Shown here: positions 35,801 to 45,313 of the stretch, piece by piece | Layout of the letters: every line of letters starts with the position of its first letter | Numbering within the stretch: position 1 is the stretch's first letter | NCBI GenBank assembly: GCA_027485675.1 | Contig: JAIXQP010000030.1 | Location: 1 to 64,000 of the forward strand | Direction: 5' to 3' | From: Terriglobales bacterium | GTDB lineage: Bacteria; Acidobacteriota; Terriglobia; Bryobacterales; Bryobacteraceae | Length of the DNA: 64,000 nt | The notes under the pieces: model-generated | Told to the model about the DNA's origin: nothing | The model's input: only the letters and a program-made list of their open reading frames with translations | Database searches by the model: none | Position numbers and translations under genes: made by a program

Positions 35801-36429
35801 TCGGCCACCTGGTCGAGCAGGAGAAGATTGGGGAGGAAGTCGAGGCCGTTCGAGCGGATGAAGTTGTCCTGGATGTTGATGCCGTCCAGGGTGACGTTGG
35901 CGTAGGAGACGCGCAAGCCATTGATGGTGGTGTTCGCGCGGCCGTTCGAGCCGAAGCCGGCTTGCGTGGAGAGCAGCGCCAGCGGGCTCCGGTTGGCGGT
36001 AGGCAGGCGCGAAAGCTGGTTCGAGGTGATCACCGAGGTGATCTCGGCATTGGACGTCTGCAGCACCACGGACTCGGCCTGGACTTCAACGACGGACGAC
36101 ACGCTCGCTACTTCGAGCTTGATCTCCTGCACGGGGGTTTCAAGGCCCGCTCCCACGCGGACGTTGCGCAGGATCGCCTTGCTGAAGCCGGGTGCTTCCA
36201 CCGAAAGATCGTACTCCCCAGCGCGCAGGCCGGCGAAGACGTAGGTACCGGCATCGGTGGTCTTGGTTCCATATTGCGCGTTCGCCGATCCCGGCAAACT
36301 AAGCGAGACAGCGGCTCCGGACACGGGCGCCCCGGCCGGATCATTCACAGTCCCGGAAATGCGGCCCAAATTCTGGGCCTGCAGACACACGGCGGCTAAG
36401 GACGCCAAAAGAGCGAGTTTCAAATTCAT
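32863..36429 (-). CDS. Large TonB-dependent receptor, Oar-like, with carboxypeptidase-regulatory domain
   Basis: 1188 aa. After a signal peptide (MNLKLALLASLAAVCLQAQ) comes a carboxypeptidase-regulatory/CNA-B-like domain (GRISGTVNDPAGAPVSGAAV, residues about 22-105), then a plug domain (TTINGLRVSYANVTLDGINI, about 150-250), then an outer-membrane beta-barrel to the end (repeated aromatic strand endings, final GAYLRF). This architecture is characteristic of the many Oar-like receptors of Solibacter-type acidobacteria, which import large or scarce substrates; the ligand is unknown. The ATG at 36429 fits the signal peptide. The long antisense frame is a shadow. The stop lies in the last bases of the 147-bp repeat array. 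Confidence 0.93.
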   Translation of the reverse strand: MNLKLALLASLAAVCLQAQNLGRISGTVNDPAGAPVSGAAVSLSLPGSANAQYGTKTTDAGTYVFAGLRAGEYDLSVEAPGFSKAILRNVRVGAGLETPVQEIKLEVASVSSVVEVQAESVVLQTSNAEITSVITSNQLSRLPTANRSPLALLSTQAGFGSNGRANTTINGLRVSYANVTLDGINIQDNFIRSNGLDFLPNLLLLDQVAEVTLSTSNANPSLGNGAAQVTFTTPSGTNKYKGGLFWFNRNNEFAANPWFSNANRTPRPFLNQNQIGGSLGGPIKKDKLFFYANYEAFRLRQQTAGTRVILTESARQGIFTYLDTAGNLRQVDMLRASGLPANPTTRALIGQVPGASNINRQDVGDFNAAAGRHLNIGGYQFNVRNNRTRDNATFKLDYVLNSKHGFSASYIWNRDIVDRPDLSNDYSTAPKVQNDNSTPLLSTTWRWTASPTFTNEARGGMNIAPAVFTSGESFGNQIFALPLVSNPVNTFRSQGRYTDTFNWQDNATWVKNRHTFQFGYQGQRINVKSFNEAGNLPTYGIGLSAANQLDVNALIPGVRVTDLGTGASLLTLHAGILASVAQTFNVLDRSSGFVPGAPNIRNWRLDNHAFYFNDNWRVNERFTIHIGTRWEYFTPVTELNGLTFVPVLQNNNAEQTLLNPNGTLDFAGTSVGRPYYKRDLNNFGPNLGIAWRPFGDKTVIRAGYSVNFPNDEFIRSIDNNVSTSEGLSTGANRINLTQTISSTLPALTTPTFTAPRTFAQNYAVNTQTAFGMPNPDLVTPYVQQWNFSVQREISKGVLQVSYIGNKATKQFRAFDFNQVIINNGLLEDFQRARNNGNLARNATGTFNPAYNPNIAGSQPTPFFNSLPSGGLLTNTTIRGLIDSGQVGELANTYQVNRLNGNVNFYRNPNALGTNMMTNYSNATYHSLQLDYRRRYSKGFEFQVNYVFSKSLSDTLGDAQARFEPFLDLNNPSIEKAPSPFDQRHALKANGVYELPFGRGRHWDLRNPVLNQIFGGWNLSGIFTLTSGSPFGIYSSRGTLNRTARSGINTVNTTLNYEQLVDLTGVRKTGNGVFFLNAGVLGPDGRGSAADGRAPFSGQVFFHPAEGTLGSLQRRLLYGPRFINLDFSGEKQTKITERLSLTLRMEALNSTNTPSFFMGDQNIDSVNFGRIVGTQSGRRVVQFGAYLRF

Positions 36430-36469
36430 ACTTTCCCCAACTGACAGCGTTAGGGGCAGTTTACTGAAG

Positions 36470-38788
36470 TCACCGGCTCCAGCGCCAGTCTCGAATTTCC
36501 GGCATGTCTTCGCCATGGGTGGCGACGTAGGAGCGGTGCTGGCGCAGTTTGTCTTCAAGGCGCAGAATCGCGGGGTGGTTTCCGTGGCCGGTCCGCTTCA
36601 ACGCATCGCAGGCCAGTTGGAAACGGTCGAGGTTGTTGAGCACCGTCATGTCGAACGGCGTGGTGGTGGTTCCCTCTTCCTTGTACCCGCGGACGTGCAA
36701 ATGATCGTGATTGTGCCGCCGGTAGGTGAGCCGGTGGATCAGCCACGGATAACCGTGGAAGGCAAAGATGACCGGGGTTTCACTCGGGAAGATGGCGTCA
36801 TAGCTCGAGTCGTCCCAACCATGCGAATGCTCGTTACGGGGCTGCAACGCCATCAGATTCACGATGTTGATCACGCGGATCTTCAGCTCCGGCGCCATAT
36901 CCCGCAGATAGGTCACGGCGGCGAGCGTTTCGAGGGTCGGGACATCACCGCAGCACGCCATCACCACATCGGGAGTTCCTTCATCGCAGGCCCAGTGCCA
37001 GATGCTCATCCCGGTGCGGCAGTGCTCCTCGGCCTCCGTGATGTTCAGCCACTGGGGCTGCGGCTGTTTGCCGGCCACGATCACGTTGACGTAATGTTTC
37101 GAGCGCAGGCAGTGCTCGGTTACCGTGAGCAGGGTGTTGGCGTCCGGCGGCAGATAGACGCGGATCACCTCCGCCTTCTTATTCACGACATGGTCGATAA
37201 AGCCGGGGTCCTGATGCGAAAATCCGTTGTGGTCCTGGCGCCAGACGTGGGACGTCAGCAGGTAGTTCAGCGACGAAACCGGCGGACGCCACTTCATCTC
37301 CCGCGTGGTCTTCAACCATTTGGCGTGCTGGTTGAACATGGAACCGACGATGTGGATGAAGGCCTCGTAGCAGGAGAAGAGGCCATGACGCCCCGTGAGC
37401 AGGTAGCCTTCGAGCCAACCCTGGCACAGGTGCTCGCTGAGCACTTCCATCACCCGGCCCTGCGGTCCCAGCCGCTCATCCACCGGTAGGATTTCGGCCG
37501 CCCAAGCCTTTTCGGTGACCTCCAGCACGGCGCCGAGACGGTTCGACTGAGTCTCGTCGGGGCCGAAGACGCGGAAGTTCTGCTGGGTTTCGTTGGTGGA
37601 CATCACATCCCGCAGGTAACCGCCCAGGATGCGGGTGGACTCGGCGTCGTGGGCGCCCGGCGCGGCGACGGGTACGGCATGTTTCCGGAAGTCCGGCAGG
37701 TGGAGATCTTTCCGCAGCAGCCCGCCGTTGGCGTGTGGATTGGCGCCCATGCGGCGGTGGCCGTGGGGAGCCAGATCGAGGATGGCCTGCACCGGTCGGC
37801 CGCTGGGCTCAAAGAGCTCCTCGGGCCGGTAGCTCTTCATCCACTCTTCGAGCAGCGTGACGTGCCCCGGCTTGGTGGCCATTTCGGCGAAGGGCACCTG
37901 ATGGGAGCGCCAGGTGTTCTCCGTGGGTTTGCCATCGACGAACTTCGGCCCCGTCCACCCCTTCGGACTGCGCAGGATGATCATCGGCCAGTGGGGCCGC
38001 TCCGTCTCGGACGAGGCCTTGATGCGCGCGATCTCATCGAGGCACTGGTCCATGGCCGCGGCCATCTTGCCGTGCATCTCCTGCGGGTCGGAGCCCTCCA
38101 CCAGAATCGGCGCATAGCCATAACCGCGAAAGAGCTCGAGCAGTTCCGGCCTGGGAATGCGATCGAGCAGCGTGGGGTTGGCAATCTTGTAGCCGTTCAA
38201 ATGCAGCACCGGCAGCACGGCGCCATCCCGGTGGCGGTCGAGGAATTTATTCGAATGCCAGCTCGCCGCGCAAGCGCCCGTCTCCGCTTCGCCATCGCCG
38301 ACGACGCACATCACCACCAGATCCGGGTTGTCGAACGCCGCGCCATAGGCGTGCAACAGGGCATAGCCCAGTTCCCCGCCCTCATGAATGGAGCCTGGCG
38401 TTTCAGGCGCAACATGGCTCGGAATCCCGTACGGCCAGGAGAACTGCCGGAACAGTAGCCGCAGGCCTTCGAGGTCCCAGCCGATGTGCGGATAGATCTC
38501 CCGGTAGGAGCCTTCGAGATAGGTGGACGCCACCAGGCCGGGCCCCCCGTGACCGGGCCCGATGATGTACATCATGTTCAGGTCGCGCTCGACAATCACT
38601 CGATTGCAGTGCGCGTAGATGAAGTTCAAACCCGGCGTGGTGCCCCAATGGCCGAGGAGCCGGGGCTTCACGTGGTCGAGCGTTAAGGGCTCCCGCAGCA
38701 GCGGATTGTCCTTGAGATAGATCTGGCCGACCGACAGATAGTTGGCCGCCCTCCACCAGGCATCGAGCGCAGCGAAGTCCTTGGTCAT
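36470..38788 (-). CDS. xfp: Phosphoketolase (Xfp family)
   Basis: 772 aa, slightly shorter than the usual 790-830. It cleaves xylulose-5-phosphate and/or fructose-6-phosphate with phosphate to acetyl phosphate plus an aldose phosphate, using thiamine diphosphate. The TPP/Mg motif begins GDGEAETG at residues 164-171; the N-terminus [21 protein letters not shown] and the IGPGHGGPG and [10 protein letters not shown] segments are typical. A Shine-Dalgarno AGGA lies 7 bases before the ATG. With the PEP carboxykinase gene nearby, it points to flexible central carbon flux. Confidence 0.95.
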   Translation of the reverse strand: MTKDFAALDAWWRAANYLSVGQIYLKDNPLLREPLTLDHVKPRLLGHWGTTPGLNFIYAHCNRVIVERDLNMMYIIGPGHGGPGLVASTYLEGSYREIYPHIGWDLEGLRLLFRQFSWPYGIPSHVAPETPGSIHEGGELGYALLHAYGAAFDNPDLVVMCVVGDGEAETGACAASWHSNKFLDRHRDGAVLPVLHLNGYKIANPTLLDRIPRPELLELFRGYGYAPILVEGSDPQEMHGKMAAAMDQCLDEIARIKASSETERPHWPMIILRSPKGWTGPKFVDGKPTENTWRSHQVPFAEMATKPGHVTLLEEWMKSYRPEELFEPSGRPVQAILDLAPHGHRRMGANPHANGGLLRKDLHLPDFRKHAVPVAAPGAHDAESTRILGGYLRDVMSTNETQQNFRVFGPDETQSNRLGAVLEVTEKAWAAEILPVDERLGPQGRVMEVLSEHLCQGWLEGYLLTGRHGLFSCYEAFIHIVGSMFNQHAKWLKTTREMKWRPPVSSLNYLLTSHVWRQDHNGFSHQDPGFIDHVVNKKAEVIRVYLPPDANTLLTVTEHCLRSKHYVNVIVAGKQPQPQWLNITEAEEHCRTGMSIWHWACDEGTPDVVMACCGDVPTLETLAAVTYLRDMAPELKIRVINIVNLMALQPRNEHSHGWDDSSYDAIFPSETPVIFAFHGYPWLIHRLTYRRHNHDHLHVRGYKEEGTTTTPFDMTVLNNLDRFQLACDALKRTGHGNHPAILRLEDKLRQHRSYVATHGEDMPEIRDWRWSR

Positions 38789-38878
38789 GGCTCTATCCTA
38801 TGCGATATGGATCACGGCTTCATGACAGGACTTCCGGAATCGACCCGGCGCCGCCTGCCGCCGACGGTCCCCAGACGA

Positions 38879-39613
38879 TCAGGCCGTGTAACCGGCGTCC
38901 GCCGCCAGGTCCGTTCCGGTGATCATTGCGGCATCGCTGCTGCACAAAAAGACCACCGTCCGCGCGACCTCTTCGGCGAATACCAGCCGTTCCAGCGGCG
39001 ACTTGGCCGGGTCCACCCCGCCCAGCGTCTCCCAGGCCGCCTCCTCCGAGCCCAGCTTCTGCACGGCTTCCTGGAAGAAGGGCATCGACCGCCACATGGG
39101 CGTCGCCACGCCCGCCGGAGAGACGGAGTTCACGCGGATCCCTTTCGGTTTGCCTTCGAGCGCCGCCACGCGCGTCAACATGCGCAGGGCCGCCTTGCTC
39201 GCACAATAGGCGCCGGCGCCGGCCACCGCCTTTTTGCCCGAAGCCGAACCGATGAGAACAATGGAGCCGCCGCGCGCCATCTTCCGCAGCGCCATGCGTA
39301 CTCCTAGAAACGCGCCATCCAGATTCACGGCCTGCACGCGACGCCAATCTTCGAGCGCCGTCTCGGTGAGCGACCCCGCATGGGAGATCCCCGCGCTCAA
39401 GACCAGTAGGTCGAGCCGGGGCAGTTCCTCGGCGATGCGGTCCCAATCCTGCTCCAGGGTCACATCCAGATGCAGTTCGACGCCGGGAGCAACGTCCGCG
39501 CCATAAACCTCTAAATCCATCGACCGCAAAGCCGCCACCACCGCCTGCCCAATTCCAGACGCGGCTCCGGTGACCAAGGCCACTCGCCTCTCGTTTGTCC
39601 GCCGTTTGGCCAT
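38879..39613 (-). CDS. Short-chain dehydrogenase/reductase
   Basis: 244 aa classical SDR. The cofactor motif TGAASGIG is at about residues 15-22, NAG is present as LSAGIS, catalytic Ser is in IGSASG and the YxxxK pair is in AYCASKAAL. The Pro-Ala-Gly-Val-Ala-Thr-Pro segment after the active site is standard. It likely reduces or oxidises a hydroxyl with NAD(P). Two ATGs are close (39619 and 39613); the second is better spaced from GGATGG and gives the usual short lead MAKRRTNERRVALVTG. The substrate cannot be inferred. Confidence 0.9.
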   Translation of the reverse strand: MAKRRTNERRVALVTGAASGIGQAVVAALRSMDLEVYGADVAPGVELHLDVTLEQDWDRIAEELPRLDLLVLSAGISHAGSLTETALEDWRRVQAVNLDGAFLGVRMALRKMARGGSIVLIGSASGKKAVAGAGAYCASKAALRMLTRVAALEGKPKGIRVNSVSPAGVATPMWRSMPFFQEAVQKLGSEEAAWETLGGVDPAKSPLERLVFAEEVARTVVFLCSSDAAMITGTDLAADAGYTA

Positions 39614-39626
39614 ATCCATCCCGTCG

Positions 39627-39872
39627 CTAGTATTCGTACCAGTCCCCGTGGGCCGACCAGCCGTGGCAAGCCAGGCATTCGGTGGACTTCCATTCGTGGA
39701 TGCACGCCGGGCAGACGCCGCCCGTATCGAACGTGTGCCAGTGATGACCGCAGGTACACGTCCACTCATCGGAAGGCTGGGGTTGCCACTCGCACAGCGG
39801 ACAGCGAATGCGCGGACCGGTGACGCCCAAATACTGCCCATTCTCGGTTTCCGTAAGGACTTGCTTGCCCAT
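39627..39872 (-). CDS. Small zinc-ribbon protein
   Basis: 81 aa with eight Cys: CPLC near residue 24, CTC near 39, CPAC near 54 and CLAC near 66, plus His in GHHWHTFDT. The pattern C-x2-C-x13-C-x-C, then HTFDTGGVCPAC and TECLACHGWSAHGDWY, matches from memory a widespread uncharacterised zinc-ribbon family in Bacteroidota and Acidobacteriota. It should bind two zinc ions and is cytoplasmic. It lies 13 bases before the SDR gene and may be cotranscribed with it. Function unknown. Confidence 0.8.
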   Translation of the reverse strand: MGKQVLTETENGQYLGVTGPRIRCPLCEWQPQPSDEWTCTCGHHWHTFDTGGVCPACIHEWKSTECLACHGWSAHGDWYEY

Positions 39873-39903
39873 AACTTATCAGATGCTGCGTACCCCGTCC
39901 AGG

Positions 39904-40680
39904 TTACAGAAGCGCGAGGGGACGCAGGGGTGCCCCCGTGGCTCCCTCCAATTTTAACGGGGCGCCGACAAACAAAAACTCCTTCGCGCCGGCCGCCGCC
40001 AGTTCTTCGAGGTTCAAGGCCTCGATCAAATGGATCCCGCAGGTGAAGAGCAGATGCACGTGCACCGGCATGTCCGGCGCCGGCACCTTCTCAAACGCCA
40101 CCGTGTCCGACCCCACTGCCAACGGCTTCCGCTCGCTCAGCCACTGGGCCCCGGCCAACCCCGGCCCCGGCCCCTTCGGCGAACCGCCCCTGGCGTTGAT
40201 GTAGCGCGCGGCGTCCCGCCAGTACTGCGCCCACCCGGTCCGCAGCAGCACCACGTCGCCTTCCCGCACCGGGACACCGCAGCCTTCGAGCATCGCCGGG
40301 GTGATCTCGGCGTCCTCGGCCAGCGGACCGTTTTGCGCGAAATCGAGCAGCACCCCGCGGCGGACCATCGGCGCGATTCCATCCGCCGTGTGCACGCTCA
40401 GTCCCGTGGCGTAGCTCTGCCGCTCGCTCGCGGCGACCCCGCCGTGCAACATCCCGCCGCAGGAAAAGTGCCCGAAGCCATCAATGTGCGTGCCCACGTG
40501 CGAACCCATGGCGATGGCATCGGCCGCTGAACTGTTCCCGGCGGGGGTGAGCATGTCGCCGTGTTTCTTGGTCAGGCCGAACAGGTAGGGCGGATGGGAC
40601 GGATGGTGCGGCATGCCGACGTAGTAGGGTTGCGCCAGGTCGAAGACCCGCGCGTTTCGGGCTGCTTCCCACCAGTTCAA
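39904..40680 (-). CDS. Cyclase family protein (kynurenine-formamidase-like metal hydrolase)
   Basis: 258 aa. The metal motif H-x-G-T-H-x-D is present as [13 protein letters not shown] near residue 63, which defines the cyclase/arylformamidase family (KynB-like). Family members hydrolyse amide or lactone bonds with Zn or Mn. The preferred start is a TTG at 40680 that overlaps the TGA of the upstream antiporter gene, giving [20 protein letters not shown]; a later ATG would remove conserved sequence. There is no signal peptide. Without kynU or kynA nearby, a kynurenine role is not supported. Confidence 0.85.
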   Translation of the reverse strand: MNWWEAARNARVFDLAQPYYVGMPHHPSHPPYLFGLTKKHGDMLTPAGNSSAADAIAMGSHVGTHIDGFGHFSCGGMLHGGVAASERQSYATGLSVHTADGIAPMVRRGVLLDFAQNGPLAEDAEITPAMLEGCGVPVREGDVVLLRTGWAQYWRDAARYINARGGSPKGPGPGLAGAQWLSERKPLAVGSDTVAFEKVPAPDMPVHVHLLFTCGIHLIEALNLEELAAAGAKEFLFVGAPLKLEGATGAPLRPLALL

Positions 40681-41774
40681 TGCTTCGCCCCCGCTAACTC
40701 CGGCAGGAAATAGAAAACGGCGCCCATGATCAGGTACACCGCGAGCAGTTGAACGCCCTCCATCCAGTTGCATTCGCCGTCGTTGGCGATCTGCGCCGTG
40801 ATGAAGACGCTCGCCGTCACCGCCAGCACCTCGGCGGGCGTGAACACCAGGTTCATCGGTTGCGGCCCCACCCAGTAGCTGGCAATCACCAGCACGGGCG
40901 CGACGAACAGCGCCACCTGGATGCTTGAACCCACGGCGATGCCCACCGAGAGATCCATCCGGTTCTTCATCGCCACCAGAATGGCCGTCGAGTGCTCGGC
41001 CGCGTTGCCGATAATCGCCACCACGATCACACCGACAAAGACGCTCGTCATGCCAAAGGCGTGCGCCGCCGCTTCGACCGATCCGACGAGAATCTCCGAA
41101 ACCCAGGCAATCATCGCCGTCGAGGCGAACAGCACCGCGATCGACTTGCCCTTCGGCCAAGCCACCTCTTCTCCGCCATGGGCGTGCCCGCCTTCGCCGC
41201 CGAACAGCGCCTTGTGCGTGATCAAGGCGAAGACCAGACTCAAGATATAGACGACGAGCAGGACGATGGAAATCTCCAGGCTCAGCGCGCCTTCGGCCAC
41301 CGGCGTGGCCGGAGTCGCCAGATGATGGAACGCCGCCGGCATGATCAGCGAGATGGCCGCCAGCAGCAACATCGTCGCCTGATTATTCGCCGCCGTCCGG
41401 TTGAAATGCTGCGTCTTGAATTTCGCGCCGCCGGCCACCATGGACAGGCCAAGCACCAGCAGCACGTTGCCGATAATCGATCCCGTCAGCGACGCCTTCA
41501 CGACATCGTGCAGCCCCTTCTGCAGGGCGACCATGGCGATGATCAACTCGGCCGCGTTGCCGAAGGTGGCGTTCAGCAGCGCCCCGACGCCCTCGCCGGT
41601 ATGGGTCGCCAGGTTTTCGGTCGCCTTGCCCATCCATCCCGCTAACGGCAGGATGGACAAGCAGGCGGTCACAAAGATTAACGTCGAACTCTCGGGCGAG
41701 GCGAATCGCAGATAGACGGCGACCGGCACAAACACCAGGAGCCAGTTCAAGGAAGGCTTAAGTAAGGAGCTCAC
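40677..41774 (-). CDS. Ca2+/H+ antiporter (CaX/ChaA-VCX1 family)
   Basis: 365 aa with a GTG start. About eleven membrane helices; the two inverted alpha-repeats carry the paired signature motifs [10 protein letters not shown] (about residue 72) and [10 protein letters not shown] (about 256), which form the cation site. The central loop is His/Gly/Glu-rich ([12 protein letters not shown]). It exports Ca2+ in exchange for protons across the inner membrane. Its stop overlaps the TTG start of the cyclase gene. The PEPCK gene lies 31 bases upstream on the same strand. Confidence 0.93.
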   Translation of the reverse strand: MSSLLKPSLNWLLVFVPVAVYLRFASPESSTLIFVTACLSILPLAGWMGKATENLATHTGEGVGALLNATFGNAAELIIAMVALQKGLHDVVKASLTGSIIGNVLLVLGLSMVAGGAKFKTQHFNRTAANNQATMLLLAAISLIMPAAFHHLATPATPVAEGALSLEISIVLLVVYILSLVFALITHKALFGGEGGHAHGGEEVAWPKGKSIAVLFASTAMIAWVSEILVGSVEAAAHAFGMTSVFVGVIVVAIIGNAAEHSTAILVAMKNRMDLSVGIAVGSSIQVALFVAPVLVIASYWVGPQPMNLVFTPAEVLAVTASVFITAQIANDGECNWMEGVQLLAVYLIMGAVFYFLPELAGAKH

Positions 41775-41805
41775 CTGTTTGATGATGCCATAGCCCGGGC
41801 GGGGT

Positions 41806-43629
41806 TTAGTCGAAGCGTAACCGGCAAATCAGCAGTTCGCGTTCATAGATCATCTCGGGCGGCAGATGGTCATGTAACTGGATGAACAGCTCTTCGTGGC
41901 CGATCACTTCCGAGATCCAGTCCGATCCCTTAAAGCTCTGCAACTGTTCGAAGGTCTCCTTCGCGAACGGCAACCCGGTCCAGTCGATGTCCTCATAGCG
42001 CGGCATCCAGCCGATCGGCGTCTCGCGCGCCAGCGCCCGTACGCGGCTGCGGTCGACGATCCACTTCAAGATCCGCATGTTTTCGCTGAAGCCGGGCCAG
42101 AGGAACTTGCCCTGCGCGTCTTTGCGGAACCAGTTGACGTGGAAGATGCGCGGGGTTTCCGAAAGGTTCCGCTGCATCTTCAGCCAATGCCGGAAGTAGT
42201 CGCCCATGTGATAGCCGCAGAACGGCAGCATCGCCATGGGATCGCGCCGGACCTTGCCCTGCACCCCGCCGGCGGCGGCGGTGGTCTCCGAGCCCATGGT
42301 CGCGCCGATATAGACGCCGGAACTCCAGTTGAAGGCCTGATAAACCAGCGGGATCGTCTCCGCCCGCCGGCCGCCGAAGACGATGGCGCTGAGTGGGACG
42401 CCGTTGGGGTCTTCCCAGGCGGGGTCGATGGTGGGGCACTGCGAGGCCGGGGCCGTGAAGCGCGCATTCGGATGCGCCGCCTTGGTGCCCGAAGCCGGGG
42501 TCCATTCGTTGCCCTGCCAGTCGATGCAGCGCTCGGGCGGGGTTTCGGTCATCCCTTCCCACCAGACGCCTCCGTCCGGGGTCAGCGCGACGTTCGTGAA
42601 GATCGTGTTCCGCCGCAGGGTCGCCATGGCGTTGGGGTTGGTATGGTCTCCCGTACCCGGCGCGACGCCGAAGAAGCCGGCCTCCGGGTTGATCGCCCGG
42701 AGCTTCCCTTTCTCGTCGGGCTTGATCCAGGCGATGTCGTCGCCCACGGTCCAAACCTTCCAGCCGGGAAAGGATTCCGGCGGAATGAGCATTGCCAGAT
42801 TGGTCTTGCCGCAGGCGCTCGGAAAGGCAGCCGCGACGTAGGTCTTCTCGCCCTGCGGATTCTCAACGCCGAGGATGAGCATATGCTCGGCCATCCAGCC
42901 CTCGTCGCGAGCCATATTGGACGCGATGCGCAGGGCAAAGCACTTCTTGCCGAGCAACGCATTGCCGCCGTAGCCGGATCCGTAGGACCAGATCTCGCGG
43001 CTTTCGGGAAAGTGCACGATGTACTTTTCGTTGTTGCACGGCCAGGCGACGTCCTTCTGCCCCGGCGCGAGCGGCGCGCCCACGCTATGCAGGCAGGGCA
43101 CCACGCGCTTCACGTTCTTATCGATCAGCTTGAACACCGGCAGGCCGATCCGCGCCATGATCCGCGTGTTCACGACCACGTAGGGCGAGTCGGTCAACTG
43201 CACCCCGATCTGCGACATCGGCGACCCGATCGGACCCATGCTGAACGGCAACACGTACATCGTGCGGCCCTGCATGCAGCCGCTAAAGAGCGCTTTGAGC
43301 TTCTTGCGCATCTTGAACGGGTCTTCCCAATTGTTCATCGGGCCGGCGTTGTCCTTCGACAGGGAGCAGATAAACGTCCGGTCCTCGACGCGCGCCACGT
43401 CGCTCGCGTGCGAGCGGGCGTAGTAACAGCCGGGCCACGTTTCCTGATTCAGGCGGATCAGCGTGCCCGCATCCACCATCTGCTGGCAGAGCGCGGCGTG
43501 TTCCTCTTCGGAACCGTCCACCCAGTGGATCGCCGCCGGTTTCGTCAGATGGGCCATCTTTTCGACCCACTTTAAAAGATGCTGATTCTCGCTCAGCGGG
43601 CGCGCAGGGTCACGAGGAGTGATCGACAT
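41806..43629 (-). CDS. pckG: Phosphoenolpyruvate carboxykinase (GTP)
   Basis: 607 aa, the length of GTP-dependent PEPCK. It converts oxaloacetate and GTP to PEP, CO2 and GDP. The kinase-1a loop with the reactive Cys is [12 protein letters not shown]; the Mn/PEP segments ([20 protein letters not shown] read in parts, [13 protein letters not shown]) and the [12 protein letters not shown] and NWFRKD motifs are intact. It would allow gluconeogenesis from C4 acids. The ATG at 43629 fits the family N-terminus. Confidence 0.96.
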   Translation of the reverse strand: MSITPRDPARPLSENQHLLKWVEKMAHLTKPAAIHWVDGSEEEHAALCQQMVDAGTLIRLNQETWPGCYYARSHASDVARVEDRTFICSLSKDNAGPMNNWEDPFKMRKKLKALFSGCMQGRTMYVLPFSMGPIGSPMSQIGVQLTDSPYVVVNTRIMARIGLPVFKLIDKNVKRVVPCLHSVGAPLAPGQKDVAWPCNNEKYIVHFPESREIWSYGSGYGGNALLGKKCFALRIASNMARDEGWMAEHMLILGVENPQGEKTYVAAAFPSACGKTNLAMLIPPESFPGWKVWTVGDDIAWIKPDEKGKLRAINPEAGFFGVAPGTGDHTNPNAMATLRRNTIFTNVALTPDGGVWWEGMTETPPERCIDWQGNEWTPASGTKAAHPNARFTAPASQCPTIDPAWEDPNGVPLSAIVFGGRRAETIPLVYQAFNWSSGVYIGATMGSETTAAAGGVQGKVRRDPMAMLPFCGYHMGDYFRHWLKMQRNLSETPRIFHVNWFRKDAQGKFLWPGFSENMRILKWIVDRSRVRALARETPIGWMPRYEDIDWTGLPFAKETFEQLQSFKGSDWISEVIGHEELFIQLHDHLPPEMIYERELLICRLRFD

Positions 43630-43669
43630 GGTGAGAAAGAAGTAGAGCTATGAAAAACGAATCCCCTGA

Positions 43670-45229
43670 TTATCGCCCAGCGGCTTTCTTCTTGGCAGGA
43701 GAGCGTTTGCCCTTGCCGGGCACAATCGGCGCACTCCCGGCGCCCCACCGGCCCAGACGGTACCGGCGCACGTATCCGGAGCTAAGGTTGGCGATCTCCA
43801 CCTCCAGTTCTCCGCTCGTCCCGCAGCGATAGGTTTCGGCGATCTCCTGGCCCAGATAGACGTGCTCCACCGGAACGCCCTGTAACTCCTCGACGCCCTG
43901 CAGGGCCGGGTCCAACGGGAAGCGGATCTCATCCCAAACGGTGATGCTCCCGTCCGGCTGGCCCCAATCGTCGATGTGGGAGCACTCGAGATAACGGAAA
44001 TGGCCGATGTTGTGCACCGCGGTGTAGGTCCGCGTCTGCTCGAGCGGCGGCTCGCCCGCGTTCGGCAACTCGGTGCCCTTGGCAAACAAGGGGTCGAACC
44101 GCATCACCCGTCCGCCGTCGGCCTCCCGCCAGACGCCGAAGTAGCGCGTGAACCGCTCGCGCAACTGGTAGCCGGAGGACTTGTCCGCTTGGATCGCCAG
44201 GCCAATGGCGGTGGCCGCTCGGGTATAGGGGCTGCGTTTCACTTTACGGCCGTAGGTTTCCCGCAGCAGCCGGGCTACCAGGGGCAACTCGCTGCCGCCG
44301 CCGGTGACGTAGATCGCCTCCAGGCTCTGGGTTCGCGAGGTGAGATCGGTCACCGCGTGGACGGTCTCTTCGACGAGCGCCTCGCAGCGGTCATAGAAGT
44401 CGCTGACCGGAATTGTCACGGGCGACATGCCGGCCCGCACGACGTCGAGATCCACCACCACTTTCCGGGAATTCGGGTTCAATCCCTCCTTCCGCAGGCG
44501 GCACTCTTCGTAGAGCCGGAAGATCTCTCGCTGGGTGAGGTCGTCCTGTTCGGGCAGCGCCAGTTCCGCCAGGATCCCATCAAAATCATCGCCGCCGAGC
44601 GTGGGAATCCCTTCACTGGCCACCACGGCGTGGGACCGGTCGTCCAACTCGACGAGCGAGGCGTCAAAAGTGCCGCCGCCCAGGTCGTAGACGAGAATGT
44701 GCTCCTTGGTGGTCGTCGATTCCCGGTGGCTATGCCCGTACTCAATCGACGCCGCTGACGGTTCATTGAGCAGGCCCATCACAGAAAAGCCGGCGGCGCC
44801 AAAGGCATCCACCGTGAGAAAGCGCTGGTTGGAGTTCGCACTGGCCGGCACGCCCAACAGAACTTCGAGCGGCTCACCGGCTTTCACTTGCAGGTTCGAC
44901 GCGTTCAGTAAGGCCGCTTGGAGCGCGGCGGCCAACTCGGCTAACAATGTGGAAAGAGGCGTTTGCAGGCCCCCGATCTCCACCGGCGTCTGCGGGCCGG
45001 CGTCGCTGAGAAAGCGCTTGAGCGAGCGCACCACGGTAGCCTGAGGATCTTCCTGCAAATCCCAAGCCTGCCAGCCGTAGCGGCGCTGGCCATCCTTGAC
45101 GGCCACGAGAGGAGGAAACCAGTCGTGCGCTCCGCCATCGGGCCCTTCAAAAGTAACTACCGGGTAGTTGCCGCGGTCACACGCAGCCACCACAATGCGG
45201 GTGGTGCCAAAATCAATGCCCAGCCTCAT
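43670..45229 (-). CDS. Hsp70-family protein (ATPase domain, atypical C-terminus)
   Basis: 519 aa. An actin-type ATPase domain is clear: MRLGIDFGTTRIVVA (phosphate 1), LVYDLGGGTFDASLVE (phosphate 2) and IYVTGGGSELPLV (adenosine motif). Beyond about residue 400 the chain does not look like the DnaK substrate-binding beta-sandwich, and the usual helical lid is absent; it ends in a Lys-rich tail. It may be a specialised chaperone. ATG 45229 gives the family N-terminus; an in-frame ATG at 45247 is possible. It is divergent from the LysR gene across 84 bases. Confidence 0.85.
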   Translation of the reverse strand: MRLGIDFGTTRIVVAACDRGNYPVVTFEGPDGGAHDWFPPLVAVKDGQRRYGWQAWDLQEDPQATVVRSLKRFLSDAGPQTPVEIGGLQTPLSTLLAELAAALQAALLNASNLQVKAGEPLEVLLGVPASANSNQRFLTVDAFGAAGFSVMGLLNEPSAASIEYGHSHRESTTTKEHILVYDLGGGTFDASLVELDDRSHAVVASEGIPTLGGDDFDGILAELALPEQDDLTQREIFRLYEECRLRKEGLNPNSRKVVVDLDVVRAGMSPVTIPVSDFYDRCEALVEETVHAVTDLTSRTQSLEAIYVTGGGSELPLVARLLRETYGRKVKRSPYTRAATAIGLAIQADKSSGYQLRERFTRYFGVWREADGGRVMRFDPLFAKGTELPNAGEPPLEQTRTYTAVHNIGHFRYLECSHIDDWGQPDGSITVWDEIRFPLDPALQGVEELQGVPVEHVYLGQEIAETYRCGTSGELEVEIANLSSGYVRRYRLGRWGAGSAPIVPGKGKRSPAKKKAAGR

Positions 45230-45275
45230 CCGATCAGGATACCCCATTCCCCCGTCCGATCCGTCCGCCGACTGC

Positions 45276-45300
45276 GGTACAATTTCGGCAACACCGTACC
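45276..45300. promoter_or_regulatory. Inverted repeat with -10-like box before the LysR gene
   Basis: GGTAC (45276-45280) and GTACC (45296-45300) form a 5-bp inverted repeat with a 15-base spacer in the 84-base gap between the divergent Hsp70-like and LysR genes. A TACAAT -10-like hexamer (45278-45283) overlaps the left arm. LysR proteins commonly autoregulate from such sites. No good -35 is visible for either direction, so this is tentative. Confidence 0.3.
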
Positions 45301-45313
45301 CTCTTCTTATACG

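Noticed and set aside
32788-36399. A 1203-codon open frame on the + strand opposite the TonB receptor
   Set aside because: It is the shadow of a GC-rich gene: its product is low-complexity (Gly/Val/Arg/Glu-rich) with no domain, while the minus strand encodes a complete signal peptide, plug and barrel.
41896-43575. 559-codon + strand frame opposite PEP carboxykinase
   Set aside because: Composition-driven shadow; no motif, and the opposite strand is an unmistakable pckG.
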